This document shows, in pieces, positions 18,500 to 28,391 of a stretch of DNA of 64,000 nt. The notes under the pieces were generated by a model that made no database searches, had not been told where the DNA came from, and was given only the letters and a program-made list of their open reading frames with translations. How positions within the stretch are numbered: position 1 is the stretch's first letter; each line of letters opens with the position of its first letter. A program made the translations under genes and the position numbers. Source of the DNA: Plasmodiophora brassicae (Eukaryota; Endomyxa; Phytomyxea; Plasmodiophorida; Plasmodiophoridae); the NCBI GenBank assembly GCA_039704465.1, contig JASFAU010000010.1, positions 1,116,001-1,180,000 on the forward strand, given 5' to 3'.

Positions 18500-21400
18500 A
18501 TGTCGGACGGGACGGTCGATCCGGTGGGCAAGAAGGGCATGGGGTCGCTTGCCCGGATCAGGGACGCGGCCGAAGACTTCAAGGAAGCGTTCGTCACCGA
18601 CACACTGGAATCACTGAGGCCCGAGCACGAGCTCGCGCGAGAGGCGGTCGTCAACAGCATCAATCGCATGGCTGTCTGCAAGCAAAATTGGACACGAGCG
18701 ATGAGGGCACTGAAGCTCGAGGACGATGATGACGTTGATGTCGTCGCTGCCATGATGCTGACCATGCGAATGACGGAGGACTGGATGGAACTTCTAGAGG
18801 ACATGTACTGCGATCGCCTAGGGGTCAGGAGGAAGCGAACGCAAGCATCGGAGCGGGCGCAGGCATTGCGATCGAACCCTGAAACAGTTACGCGATGGGA
18901 AGAACTGATGTCCAAGATTACCCAGAAGGGGACGGTGATGACGGAGGAATTCCAGATTTCGATTTTGAGGAACCGAATGTTGAGACGCTACGACTTGGAT
19001 GTCAAGGACTTCGAGACTAAGGGTGAGCTGTTCAAGCACTGCATTGCCAAGGACCCTAAAGGCATGCGATCGAGCAAGAGGGACGGCAAGAAAGAGGATG
19101 ACGAAGACACGGTGATGTTCACCCTGAGGAACGGGAAGAAGGTCAACCTGGCCACCGTTAAATGTCACCGATGCAACCAGATGGGACACTTTCAATGGAT
19201 GAGAGACAAGTGCAATAAGGCCGGCAGTGACGACGGCAAAAGTGAGGACGGAGAGATGTTCATGACGGTCAAGGACAAGGGCAAGTTCGACGAGGACATC
19301 TGGGTGAATGACGACGCAGCCCCGTGGCATGTTTGCAATTCGCGGGAGGCATTCGTGGACATGGACGAATGCCAAGGCAAGGTACTGGGAGGCGACAAAG
19401 AGTATGAGGGCGCCGACATCGCGGGGATCGGGACCGTGCGCATCACGACGAAGAGCGGCAATCAGATCACGCTTAATGAGACGCGCTACGTGCCGAGCTT
19501 CAAGACCAATCTCATATCCGGTCAAAGAGTGATTGACATGGGATGTACAGTGAGGGGAGACAAGACAAGATTGGAGTACATGCGCAAGGGCAAAGTGGTG
19601 CTAAGCATGTCGCGATACAAAGGGTACTGGGCGCTAAGGGCAACCCCGAAACTTCAGTCGGTTCTATTCGGACAACCTGGACCGGCGGTGTCGCTGAGCA
19701 CGTGGCACGAACGCTTTGGACATGCATCGTATGACAAGCTGATGAAGTTGATCAAAGAAGAATCGTGCGAGGGCCTGAACGCGTCGGACGTCAAGGCACC
19801 TGAGGGGAAGTGTGTCGATTGCTATATCGGGAAAAGCAAACGGCAAGCATTCGTGAAAGAAGGCGACGAGGCGAAGGAAATCGGAGAGGTGATACACGCG
19901 GACATCAGTGGCAAGTTCTCTGTCAGGGGACGGAGTGGGAACTGGTACTTCTCTGTACTCCGAGACAAGAAGAGTCGACATGGGTGGGTCAAGCTGATCA
20001 AGCGGAAAAGCGAAGCGGGCCAGCACTTCATGGAATTCAAGCCCTGGTTCGAGCGCCAGACGGGGAGGAAGATCAGAAGGTACGCCAACGACAAGGGAGG
20101 CGAATTCGTGTCAAAGGAACTGCGGGAGTATTTGAGCGCTGAGGGCATCGAGATTTGGGAGACCAACACTGCCACACCGAATGAGAACGGACTTGCCGAA
20201 CGATACGTGGGGATGATCAAGGACATGGCGACTACGAATCACGAACGATCAGGCCTACCGAGAATGTTCTGGGATGATGCCGTGGAACACGCTGGAGTCA
20301 TCACACCACTGCTGCCGACGAACAAAGTAGAAGACGGGAAGACACCATTCGAGATCATCCACAACCGGAAGCCGCGAGTTTCACAACTGAGACCATTCGG
20401 ATGTCAGGCGATCGTGTACCAGTCGAAAGACACGCGAAGGAGTTCGAGATCAAAAGCGAAGGGCATCGAAGGAGTGATGATCGGGTATGCGCCCAGCCGC
20501 CCAGGGTACAAAATCTACATCACAACGTCCAAGAAGGAAGAGACAAAGGCGAAGTTGATCATGAACGAGATGGCAATGTTCGCTGACGCCGAACCCGACG
20601 TGGGAATGCAGGACGTAATGAACGAAGTCATGTTCCAACAGACCAAGGCGAGTGAGGTACCACTACCAACATCGTACGAAGAGGCGATCGCGAATGAGAA
20701 TTGGAAAAGAGCAATCGAGGACGAGCAAGAGGCCATGAGAAACCGCGACGTGTTCCGACTGATGCCATTACCGACGGGTCGAAAGGCATTGAAATGCGAC
20801 TACGTCTACAAGGCGAAAGCGAATCCTGATGGATCCGTGAGCAAGTATAAGGCGCGACTTGTTGCGAAGGGGTACGACCAGGTGAAGGTGATTGACTACG
20901 TGGACACCTTTGCACCGGTGGCAAAGCTAGCAACTCTGAGGCTGCTGATTGCGTTGAAGGTGATACGGCGGTATACCGCCTGGCAAAGGGACGTCAAAAC
21001 GGCATTCCTGTACGCCGACTTGAAGGAGGACGTATACATCCAACAACCAAAACGCATGGAAGACGATGACCACCCGGACTGGGTGTGGAAGTTGAATAAG
21101 TCGATCTACGGCCTGAAACAAGCATCGGTCGAGTTCTACAAGCATCTAGTGACCGCGTTCCTGAAGGGCGGATTTGAACAATGCAAGAGTGATCCGTGTC
21201 TGCTGAAGAAGGTCGACGGTGACGATGTCGTGTTCGTGGCGTTTCATGTCGACGACATTCCGATCGTGGGGAGCTCAACCCGGATTATGCTCGAGGCTGA
21301 CCAAGTGCTGAAAGACAACTTCACGGTCGAGGAGAGCGAGTTCGAATGGATGCTGGGGATCAACATGAAGTGGTCGCCAGACGGAGGCGTGCATCTTAGC

Positions 21401-22240
21401 CAAGAATCGTTCGTCGAGATGCTCCTGACCAAGTTCCATATGACCAGCGCCAAGGGTGCAAACACACCAATGCAGAAGGGCGAGACGATATCGGCACGGG
21501 GGAGCCCAAGGACCGACGATGAGCGGATAGAGTCCAAGCGGCTACCATATCGAGAGTTAGTCGGTTCCTTGTTGTATCTCACCGGTACGAGACCCGACAT
21601 CGCGTTTGTGGTGGGACGACTGTGCCGTTTCATGGGCTGCTACGGCGCGAACCACTACGAGGCAGCCAAGCGAGTGCTACGGTATTTGAAGACGACGAAG
21701 GACATGGCGTTGAAATACCCTTGCTGTGAACAGAGCGAACAGCTGAAACTCATCGTGGACTCCGATCACGCAGGATGTCCCGACACCGGAAGGTCCACGA
21801 CCGGGTATATGATCAAGTTTGGTGAATGCATGATCACGTGGAAATCCGTGCTGCAGAAGACTGTGGCGCTGTCGACCACCGAGGCCGAGTACATGGCCCT
21901 ATGCAGTGGGGTGCGCGAGCTATTGTGGGTGAAGCAGGTGTGTGAGTTTCTTCAGGTCAAATTTGAAGGACCGATCGCGGTGTTCACGGACAACACTGGA
22001 GCGATGGCCATTTCGAACCACCAAGGGGATGACCTGCGTGGGAGGACCAAGCATATGAACGTGCGCTACCACTTCACGAAAGAACAAGTACATGCAGGAA
22101 CCATCAAGCTGCACCATGTACCGAGCACGAGGAACGTTGCGGACATCCTCACGAAGCCACTCACGAGGGATGCATTCGAGGGGCATCGTGCGAAGATCCC
22201 GATCGATTCTGCGGGGGAGTGTCAGACTTTCGCCCAGTAG
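18500..22240 (+). CDS. gag-pol: Copia Gag-Pol polyprotein, uninterrupted
   Basis: 1,246 aa from ATG 18500; the stop (22238-22240) lies inside the 3' LTR. Order is Gag, protease, integrase, reverse transcriptase, RNase H, the Ty1/copia order. Zinc knuckle near residue 222 is unusual: CHRCNQMGHFQWMRDKC, with seven residues before the last Cys. The protease site near residue 270 reads WVNDDAAPWHV where W-x-x-D-S-G-A is usual. Integrase shows HERFGHAS...CVDC and the D, D, E residues (HADISG, YANDKGGEF, NENGLAERYV). RT has KARLVAKGYDQ and FHVDDIPIVG; RNase H has DSDHAGC, STTEAEYMAL and ADILTKPL. The altered protease motif is the only doubt about activity. Confidence 0.95.
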   Translation: MSDGTVDPVGKKGMGSLARIRDAAEDFKEAFVTDTLESLRPEHELAREAVVNSINRMAVCKQNWTRAMRALKLEDDDDVDVVAAMMLTMRMTEDWMELLEDMYCDRLGVRRKRTQASERAQALRSNPETVTRWEELMSKITQKGTVMTEEFQISILRNRMLRRYDLDVKDFETKGELFKHCIAKDPKGMRSSKRDGKKEDDEDTVMFTLRNGKKVNLATVKCHRCNQMGHFQWMRDKCNKAGSDDGKSEDGEMFMTVKDKGKFDEDIWVNDDAAPWHVCNSREAFVDMDECQGKVLGGDKEYEGADIAGIGTVRITTKSGNQITLNETRYVPSFKTNLISGQRVIDMGCTVRGDKTRLEYMRKGKVVLSMSRYKGYWALRATPKLQSVLFGQPGPAVSLSTWHERFGHASYDKLMKLIKEESCEGLNASDVKAPEGKCVDCYIGKSKRQAFVKEGDEAKEIGEVIHADISGKFSVRGRSGNWYFSVLRDKKSRHGWVKLIKRKSEAGQHFMEFKPWFERQTGRKIRRYANDKGGEFVSKELREYLSAEGIEIWETNTATPNENGLAERYVGMIKDMATTNHERSGLPRMFWDDAVEHAGVITPLLPTNKVEDGKTPFEIIHNRKPRVSQLRPFGCQAIVYQSKDTRRSSRSKAKGIEGVMIGYAPSRPGYKIYITTSKKEETKAKLIMNEMAMFADAEPDVGMQDVMNEVMFQQTKASEVPLPTSYEEAIANENWKRAIEDEQEAMRNRDVFRLMPLPTGRKALKCDYVYKAKANPDGSVSKYKARLVAKGYDQVKVIDYVDTFAPVAKLATLRLLIALKVIRRYTAWQRDVKTAFLYADLKEDVYIQQPKRMEDDDHPDWVWKLNKSIYGLKQASVEFYKHLVTAFLKGGFEQCKSDPCLLKKVDGDDVVFVAFHVDDIPIVGSSTRIMLEADQVLKDNFTVEESEFEWMLGINMKWSPDGGVHLSQESFVEMLLTKFHMTSAKGANTPMQKGETISARGSPRTDDERIESKRLPYRELVGSLLYLTGTRPDIAFVVGRLCRFMGCYGANHYEAAKRVLRYLKTTKDMALKYPCCEQSEQLKLIVDSDHAGCPDTGRSTTGYMIKFGECMITWKSVLQKTVALSTTEAEYMALCSGVRELLWVKQVCEFLQVKFEGPIAVFTDNTGAMAISNHQGDDLRGRTKHMNVRYHFTKEQVHAGTIKLHHVPSTRNVADILTKPLTRDAFEGHRAKIPIDSAGECQTFAQ

Positions 22241-22362
22241 CTCCAGCTTCGATCGGGATGCCCTCGGAACATTCCGAGAGGCAACTAACCTGCGGACTGC
22301 GCGATACATAAAAATTATTTCTGGTGTTGTATTGCGTCGAGGCGGACCGTCCACTTCTGTCA
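22220..22362 (+). repeat. 3' LTR of copia element
   Basis: 143 bp, preceded by TCTGCGGGGGAG, a polypurine tract. Contains the pol stop codon. Confidence 0.93.
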
Positions 22363-22549
22363 TATTGCACATCACCGTCGTCATGCTAATACTGAATGTG
22401 ACCAGATTCAATGGGGTCAGCGTTTTGAGAATTGGGACAGAAAAGTACCATCGTGCTCTGTTGACGGGGTCGATTTCTGGGTTCTGGAAAGCCACCCCTT
22501 CAGCACAGGTGACTTCTCGCATAGGCTCAAACAGGCAGCGCTGCGATAC
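22363..22549 (+). pseudogene. IS5/Harbinger-type transposase, central part
   Basis: Direct continuation of 17,994-18,330 once the copia element and one TATTG are removed: VRIAHHRRHANT, QIQWGQRFENWDRKVPSC, VDGVDFWVLE (first catalytic Asp region, VDGTD-like), FSTGDFSHRLKQAALRY. It is cut after LRY by an LTR starting TGTGACGACC. The rest of the gene is not in the window. Confidence 0.7.
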
Positions 22550-22876
22550 TGTGACGACCAAACACGATGAGTCAACCACACGGATTGACCGACTGAGGTC
22601 GGTCCGCGCCGTGGAAGTTTATTGTACCTAGTGCGCTACGAAGGAGCCCAATTTAATAGTCCCCTTCTATCCGCACCGGGAACGGGCTGCGGGCTTGTCT
22701 GGGTGGAAGCGTTTGGTGAGGCTTAGCAAGAACTGCTTCATCATTAGGCGACAGTCTGTACTCCAGTCGACGAGTCAGGGCGTCAGGTTTCCAATGAACG
22801 AAATCAACTTCGCTAAGGAATTGGGGTGAATGAATCTGTCTTCGATCTAGCTTGTCGGCAAACGCACGTGCGGCGG
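22550..22876 (-). pseudogene. Chromovirus 2: 3' LTR and RNase H end
   Basis: 22,550 to about 22,640 resembles the reverse complement of the 96-bp LTR at 37.9 kb (TGTGACGAC, GACCGACTG-x-GTCGG, TTTATT). 22,655-22,876 (minus) reads SEVDFVHWKPDALTRRLEY, the RNase H terminus of a Ty3 pol (compare KADALSRRPEY at 41.9 kb). Integrase is missing between the two, so the copy has an internal deletion. Confidence 0.6.
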
Positions 22877-22882
22877 CGTCCA

Positions 22883-23215
22883 GGAACATCACCGACGGGA
22901 GTTCGAGCCTCCTCGAAGTCCGCCGTGGACGGAGAGTTTTGGGGAGGATGGTAGATAGTACGGACGCGCCAGGCACGAGAGCAGGTCTGCGAGTCGTCTA
23001 CACGGGTAGGAGGCGGACATCGCTCGATCGTCGGGGGGGTACGAGCTTCCCCGGTGAGATGTTTTGTAGACCGGACCGCCCAACTAGGCCACGGGAGCAG
23101 CTGCTCTCGCTCTCGTGGCCTAGTTGGCGGTCCGGTCTACAAAACATCTCACCGACGGGAGTTCGAGCCTCCTCGAAGTCCGCCGTGGACGGAGAGATCG
23201 GGGTTGAGAAACGCG
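22883..23215. mobile_element. Foldback element copy, internal-palindrome-internal arrangement
   Basis: 22,883-23,064 matches the internal part of the 322-bp element at 43.7 kb (CATCACCGACGGGAGTTCG ... CCGGTGAGATGTTT). 23,065-23,141 is its palindrome, and 23,142-23,200 repeats the start of the internal part. The outer palindromes are missing. It lies in the remains of chromovirus 2. Confidence 0.7.
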
Positions 23216-23357
23216 GTCGAGGGTGATGAGGCCTGGTCATCTACTAACTTAGCAAAATGTGCAAAGAAGGACTCGGCGGGCGCTTTCAAGGGCGGGTCCC
23301 CGCAGAGACGCTCGAACACAGCTGTGGTATTGGAAAATACGGCCACCCAACTAGGAT
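23216..23357 (-). pseudogene. Chromovirus 2: region before reverse transcriptase
   Basis: Minus frame DLDPSWVAVFSNTTAVFERL then PPLKAPAESFFAHFAKLVDD; continuous with 23,870-24,711 when the SINE at 23,372 is removed. No catalytic motif; placed by position between protease and RT. Confidence 0.5.
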
Positions 23358-23371
23358 CCAGGTCAGGGCGA

Positions 23372-23855
23372 GTTAATTTAGTTTAGTTTTATTTGTTTTT
23401 CGCGCTTTTTCATGACGCAGGCGCCTCGGTCTCGAGTCCGAGGATCGAAGGTTCAGCAGCAGAACGCCAACATCACCCGGCCTGGCCGTGCCGGCCCGTC
23501 ACCTTTGTACTGGGTTCATCGCGCCTTGGATGATATCGGAACGGGACGTGATTCGCTCGGACTTGTCGACTGCACTCTTGTCGTACCTCTTTCGCCATAC
23601 CGCCTATGCCGGGGAGCCGACATACACTTGTTACGGGCCGTTCTTTTACCTTCCAGACGCTCAAGCGAGACCCCTAATGGCTCTGGCACTTTGGGCTGCC
23701 TGATCAGTAAACACACCCCTTCAACATTTACGGCTGTTGGTCACCGGGACATTTTTTGGGGGAGATCGTGCCTCGAACTGGGGACCTTGCGGTCCCACGA
23801 CTGCTTGCTGACCTGCTGGTACTCCTGACCAGCTAGGTCACTGGGGCAGCGCCCC
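23372..23855 (-). mobile_element. tRNA-derived SINE, copy B, TSD CCAGGTCAGGGCGA
   Basis: 484 bp, very close in sequence to the copy at 17,449 (a few substitutions), including A- and B-box-like motifs and the LINE-like 3' tail. Its own 14-bp TSD (23,358-23,371 and 23,856-23,869) differs from that of copy A, so the two are independent insertions. Interrupts chromovirus 2. Confidence 0.9.
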
Positions 23856-23869
23856 CCAGGTCAGGGCGA

Positions 23870-24711
23870 CAATGGTTGCGAACATCAGAAGATTGAGGCT
23901 GTGACCGTCTCGGAAGCCACCATTGGAGGGAGGCGGCGGGAGCGGCGGGAGAGATCGTCTCACCCCTCATCGAACGGGGCCCCAGTTCCGGAAGGAGGAC
24001 ATAAGGGGCGTGGACTCGGAGCCCGAACGGGGCAATGATAAGTGATCGGTGTGGCTGGGGGCAACAGTATCTTTGAAGGCGGCGGCCCCCGGGGAGCTAC
24101 CATAATCGAAAGCGGAAGGGCTCGGCCTGTCGTCGACGGCAGCAATGGCAATGTGGCAGTCCGGGTGGTCGTCGTTAGCTACGGAAGCCAGCTTGCCGTC
24201 GACAAACGCGGATGTAAGCGGCAACGTTTCGAGTGATTCAGCTGAAGGGATGGCACACGCAGGCGCAGGAACGCTTCGTGAAGGAGGTGAGACCCCATCC
24301 GAGAGACTATTCCCGCGCTTCACTGTTGCAAATGGTCCCGCCGAAGAGACAAAGGACCCAGACTCATGGACGTCTCGTGTACGGCGTGACATCCCCACGA
24401 GGGTATCTCCGCGGCGCTGTAGGCGGCGCTGACGCCAATCGATATCTGGGTTTGTATCCGCCAACCAAGGCAGCCCAAGAACGACAGGGTGTTGAGGCGA
24501 GTGGATCATGTTCAGGACGACGTCACTGTCGAAACATCCGTCGACGGTAGCACGTAGCGGGACGGTTTCCTGAGTTACTGGAGACAGGTGTCGCCCGTCG
24601 ATGACGCGAACAGGAATGGCACGCGATTTAGAGCGAACCGGCGTTTTCAGGCAGGACGCAATAAAATGCCCAACTTCGCGATAATAGTGGCAAGCCAGGG
24701 GTTGTGCCCTT
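23870..24711 (-). pseudogene. Chromovirus 2: gag knuckle and protease
   Basis: Minus frame with a decayed zinc knuckle (CHYYREVGHFIASC; second Cys replaced), then VRVIDGRHLSPVTQETVPL and HPVVLGLPWLADTNPDIDW, matching the protease tail of the chromovirus at 39.2-39.4 kb (HPILLGMPWLERHNPVIDW). The 5' part continues at 30,014-30,238 across the inserted Ty3 element. Confidence 0.7.
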
Positions 24712-24908
24712 TGTGACGTCCTAACGGTGATGGTTTATCGAACCGTGTGCGTAGTCGTCTGTGTCCTCGACCTGCAGCTCCCACGGACGCCGTGCCGACG
24801 CCGTGCGGACTCCGTGCCGACGCCGTGCGGACTCCGTGCATGTCCGTCATTCTTAGGGCGGCCAGCCGGATCACAGCTATTCTTGTCTTATAGCTTGGAG
24901 CCGGCACA
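24712..24908 (-). repeat. 3' LTR of Ty3 element (197 bp)
   Basis: Contains a tandem duplication of a 22-bp GACGCCGTGCGGACTCCGTG-type unit absent from the other LTR. In the element's own orientation it is preceded by GAAGGAGGGGAA, a polypurine tract. Confidence 0.9.
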
Positions 24909-25106
24909 TTCCCCTCCTTCAAAGAAATGCTCCTCCTTGCAGGTGTCTTCAGTGGTGGTGTATCGTAATCATTTCTCCTCCTTAATATAGTCTAATTAAC
25001 ATAATTAAGTCTCAATCTTCGTAGAACACAGTTTTGGCTTCTGTCGTCACATGGCCATCGGCATTAAAATAACCCAGCGCGCATCCGGGAAAAAAGCATG
25101 ACTAGC
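24909..25106 (-). other. 3' untranslated part of Ty3 element
   Basis: About 200 bp between pol and the 3' LTR. AT-rich compared with the rest (ATTAACATAATTAAG) and holds the polypurine tract next to the LTR. No open frame. Confidence 0.6.
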
Positions 25107-28100
25107 CTACTGGACTCCTTCCGCCTTAAGTAACTCCTTAACCTCATCAGCAAGGAAGTGTTTCTCCTTCCTCATCCTGGCTGCATGGGTCTTCACCATC
25201 GTTGGTACATCCTTCGCCAACCTGCAGATTGGCTCCCATGAATTCTCAGCCTCAGAGAAGCCCTTCCATCCGATCAACAATTCCAATTCCCCTGTCTCTG
25301 GACTATGCCTGCAGTCCTTGAAGACCTCAATGGCGAAACGCTCATTGTCATAATCCATCTGTCGCTTCAATTCCTCAGTGGCATTCAGTTTGCCATGCTC
25401 ATAGAGGCGACCGCGGTCCCCGTGAACGGTTCGCGTGTCCGTCTCATTGAACATATTCCTCACCTCGTAGGTGTAGTTCTCGTGGCTATCAGTTATTTGA
25501 TATAGGCCCCGCCACTTCATAAAGAGCTTCTTGCCCGGAACCTTACCCGGTTCAGGCAATCCAATAAGCACATAGTCACCGATCTGAAAGTTCGGTGCAG
25601 TTGCTCGTCGGTACGCGTCGCTCCTCTTCCTGTGTACGGCTCGGATATTTCTCGATTGCTTCACTGCTCCCTTGTGCATTTCATTCAGCGACGTCTGCAG
25701 TTGCATGACTAGCTCCTGAATATGCTCCTTTGAGAGTGTAGCTTCCCCATACTTCTCATCCCCTGGCCTCTTGAACACTTGTTTCAGCGGGTTGTCTGGT
25801 TGACGTCCCATCATCACTGTCACCGGCGCATTCCCGTTGGTACGCGCCTGCGACCTGTGATTGATCGTGTGTTCAATGTTGTGGTTCAACCATGGCCAGT
25901 CGTGTTTGTCCCACTGCAATTCAGACAGAAGTGCTCTGACTAGTTGCAAGTAGTTCCTGTTGATCACCTCGATCGATCCATTACTGTAATGCCCATAGGC
26001 AACAGTCGGGTGATGAGCAAATCCGCATGGACGCGCCAGATCCTTTACAACGTTTGCCAAAAAGCAAGACGCCATGTCTGACACCATCAACTCAAACGTT
26101 CCGAAGATAGCCCTCCATTCGAGCAGTGCCTCTACAGTGGTTTCTGAATTGGGGATATGGTCAGGAGTAATCTTGACCATGCCAGACAGATCGTCCCTGA
26201 TTATCAGGTTCCATTGCAGATCATGCCTTCCACCCTTCTCAGCCGGCATCATGTACAGCCAATCCAAGTGAATCACCTGATTCGGCCTTACACCATGAAC
26301 AACAGCTGTTCCCAGTGGCCTGGGAATCCTAACCCCGCCCCTTGTCGGTAGACAGTTCAAACACGCGTTGCAGAACTTCCTCATGTCCTCATCGCAGTGA
26401 GCCCAATGGCAGAACTCCCCCAACTTCCTCAACGAGGCCTTCAGTCCTAGATGCCCACTGTTTCCGCCCGCATGAGCAATAGCGCATAGCTGCAGCTTCA
26501 GCTCGTTGCATTCGTCTAGTATGATCCCTTGTCCCTTCCCTGTGACGAAGAGATCATCACCATTCTTCGGTCGTTTCATTCCTCTGAGCCATTTCTTCTG
26601 TGCCTTACGGATTTCGTCCACGGTCGGCCATTGGAATTCCTTCCTTTGTAACGGCCGTACCCGATATCCGTCCTCAACTTGAAGCGTAATCCTCCTGATC
26701 GTGCGTACCTCTAGGTGCTGGTCATCAGGTCCACCGTCCGGTGCACCCCACCGCGTCATCAGATCCGACCACACATTGTCCTCCCCCGCAATGTGTTCAA
26801 TGACGTAGTTGACCCTCTGTATGTCCAGTGCCCATCGTTGCAGTTTCTGCGCCGTTGGCTTTGACACGTCCGTTGGTGAGAATATCCTCACGAGGTTCCT
26901 ATGATCGGTGAACAGACGAAACTGCTCGTTGGTTGTAAAGAGATAGTCCAGTTTGTCAATTCCATCCTTGATCGCGAACCCTTCCTTCTCCACCGTGGAC
27001 CAGTTCCGCTCTGGGCCCGCGAACTTGTGTCCGACGAAACCCAGCGGTTCATGTCGCTGCCCATGCACTGGTTTACCCAAATCCTCAGGCGGAATCTGTG
27101 TGACTACCGCCGCGCTGTTGACCTCATTTGCATCCGAAAATAGGCATTGGATCCGGTCCTTTCGCGGGTACGCTAGTTGGACCGTGTCCGCCACTGCCAT
27201 CTTCAGTTTCTCGAATGCCAGCGCATGTTCGGGTGACCATCCATATTTGCACAATCGCACCCTCCTGGCAATGGCTTTCGTCCTGCCAGGTTGGTCCCTC
27301 ATCGCATCCTCATATATCCTCTGCAACAGGTGTACCTTCCTGTTGTACTCAGGGATGGACCTGCTCATCCACTGAGTTGCCATTAGGAATTGTTGAAAGT
27401 CCCTTGCTGTCCTCGGCTGTGGGATCGCCATCAAAGCTTCGATCCTCGCTGGATCGTGCCTTGCCCCTTCTGGCGTGAATATCCTCCCACAGAACCTAAC
27501 CTCTGTCGTGAAGAGCTCACACTTCTCCACGTTGAACTTGATGTTATGCCGTTCGGCTAGCATCAGAGTTCGTTCCAACGTTCGGAACCAATCATCCTCC
27601 CTCTGGGCATGCCCCATTAGATCATCGATCCATATGATTAGTTTGTGAAACATCAGTTCCCCGAACACCTCAAACATCCTCCCTTGATACTGAGGGGCGG
27701 AGTTCATTCCCCCCTGCATCGACCTCGTTGGCTTATACACCCCCTTATCTGTCATGAAGGAGAAGATCTCCTGACACGCTTCATCCAGCGGCATCATCCA
27801 GAAGCCTTTGAACGCGTCTAGCTTAAACCAGAACCTCGAGCCTGCCAGGTTCCTCAGTATCGCCTCCTGATGTGGCATAAGCCACGCCACGGCGACACAT
27901 TTGGCATTAACAGCTCTGAGATCAACACAGAACCGCTTTCCGCCCCCTGGCTTCGTCACCACCACCACCGGTGAAGCCCACTTCGCGTTGTAGTTTTCAA
28001 CGACGAGGCCGTACTTCTTCAATTGGGCAACGAATTCCTCCATGAAAGCACTGTCCTCCATACTGTACTTTCTGGCTCGGCACCTGTAAGGTTCCGCCTC

Positions 28101-28391
28101 TGGTTTCAGCTCCGTGACAAATGGTGTAACCCTGGCTGGACCATCGGGTCCAACGCTCATACGCCAAACGTCCCTGTACCTCTTGACGAGCTTCCGCAGC
28201 GATTTTGCCATCGCCTGCGGTAGGCCATTCCTCAATGCGCGCTCGACCATCCCGTCCATCTCCCTTTCCAGGGAGTCTGTGGAATCTGCCCCGATCCTCA
28301 CATCCTCTGTTTCCTCTTCCTCCCCTTCCCAGAGAGGTGGCACCTCATTTGCCATATTGTGCACTTCATCCATGACGTCATTCCCCTTCAT
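25107..28391 (-). CDS. pol: Pol of Ty3 element (RT, RNase H, integrase, chromodomain)
   Basis: 1,094 aa from ATG 28389-28391, which overlaps the gag stop as ATGA. Order: RT (KWASPVVVVTKPGGGKRFCV, KLIIWIDDLMGH), RNase H (FSDANEV, TDHRNLVRIF), integrase zinc region (H...GHLGLK, CNACLNC), catalytic core (D in HLDWLYM, D in MVSDMAS, E in GSIEVINRN), and a C-terminal chromodomain-like segment (LIGWKGFSEAENSWEPI). No stop or frameshift seen. The RT site has Trp where Tyr/Phe is usual. Confidence 0.92.
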   Translation of the reverse strand: MKGNDVMDEVHNMANEVPPLWEGEEEETEDVRIGADSTDSLEREMDGMVERALRNGLPQAMAKSLRKLVKRYRDVWRMSVGPDGPARVTPFVTELKPEAEPYRCRARKYSMEDSAFMEEFVAQLKKYGLVVENYNAKWASPVVVVTKPGGGKRFCVDLRAVNAKCVAVAWLMPHQEAILRNLAGSRFWFKLDAFKGFWMMPLDEACQEIFSFMTDKGVYKPTRSMQGGMNSAPQYQGRMFEVFGELMFHKLIIWIDDLMGHAQREDDWFRTLERTLMLAERHNIKFNVEKCELFTTEVRFCGRIFTPEGARHDPARIEALMAIPQPRTARDFQQFLMATQWMSRSIPEYNRKVHLLQRIYEDAMRDQPGRTKAIARRVRLCKYGWSPEHALAFEKLKMAVADTVQLAYPRKDRIQCLFSDANEVNSAAVVTQIPPEDLGKPVHGQRHEPLGFVGHKFAGPERNWSTVEKEGFAIKDGIDKLDYLFTTNEQFRLFTDHRNLVRIFSPTDVSKPTAQKLQRWALDIQRVNYVIEHIAGEDNVWSDLMTRWGAPDGGPDDQHLEVRTIRRITLQVEDGYRVRPLQRKEFQWPTVDEIRKAQKKWLRGMKRPKNGDDLFVTGKGQGIILDECNELKLQLCAIAHAGGNSGHLGLKASLRKLGEFCHWAHCDEDMRKFCNACLNCLPTRGGVRIPRPLGTAVVHGVRPNQVIHLDWLYMMPAEKGGRHDLQWNLIIRDDLSGMVKITPDHIPNSETTVEALLEWRAIFGTFELMVSDMASCFLANVVKDLARPCGFAHHPTVAYGHYSNGSIEVINRNYLQLVRALLSELQWDKHDWPWLNHNIEHTINHRSQARTNGNAPVTVMMGRQPDNPLKQVFKRPGDEKYGEATLSKEHIQELVMQLQTSLNEMHKGAVKQSRNIRAVHRKRSDAYRRATAPNFQIGDYVLIGLPEPGKVPGKKLFMKWRGLYQITDSHENYTYEVRNMFNETDTRTVHGDRGRLYEHGKLNATEELKRQMDYDNERFAIEVFKDCRHSPETGELELLIGWKGFSEAENSWEPICRLAKDVPTMVKTHAARMRKEKHFLADEVKELLKAEGVQ

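Larger units (their letters stand above)
18331..22362 (+). mobile_element. Ty1/copia element, intact, TSD TATTG
   Basis: 4,032 bp with 143-bp LTRs (18331-18473, 22220-22362) that appear identical. TATTG is duplicated at 18326-18330 and 22363-22367. The single polyprotein frame is uninterrupted. Inserted in a transposase gene whose frame continues on the far side. Signs of a recent, possibly still competent insertion. Confidence 0.95.
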
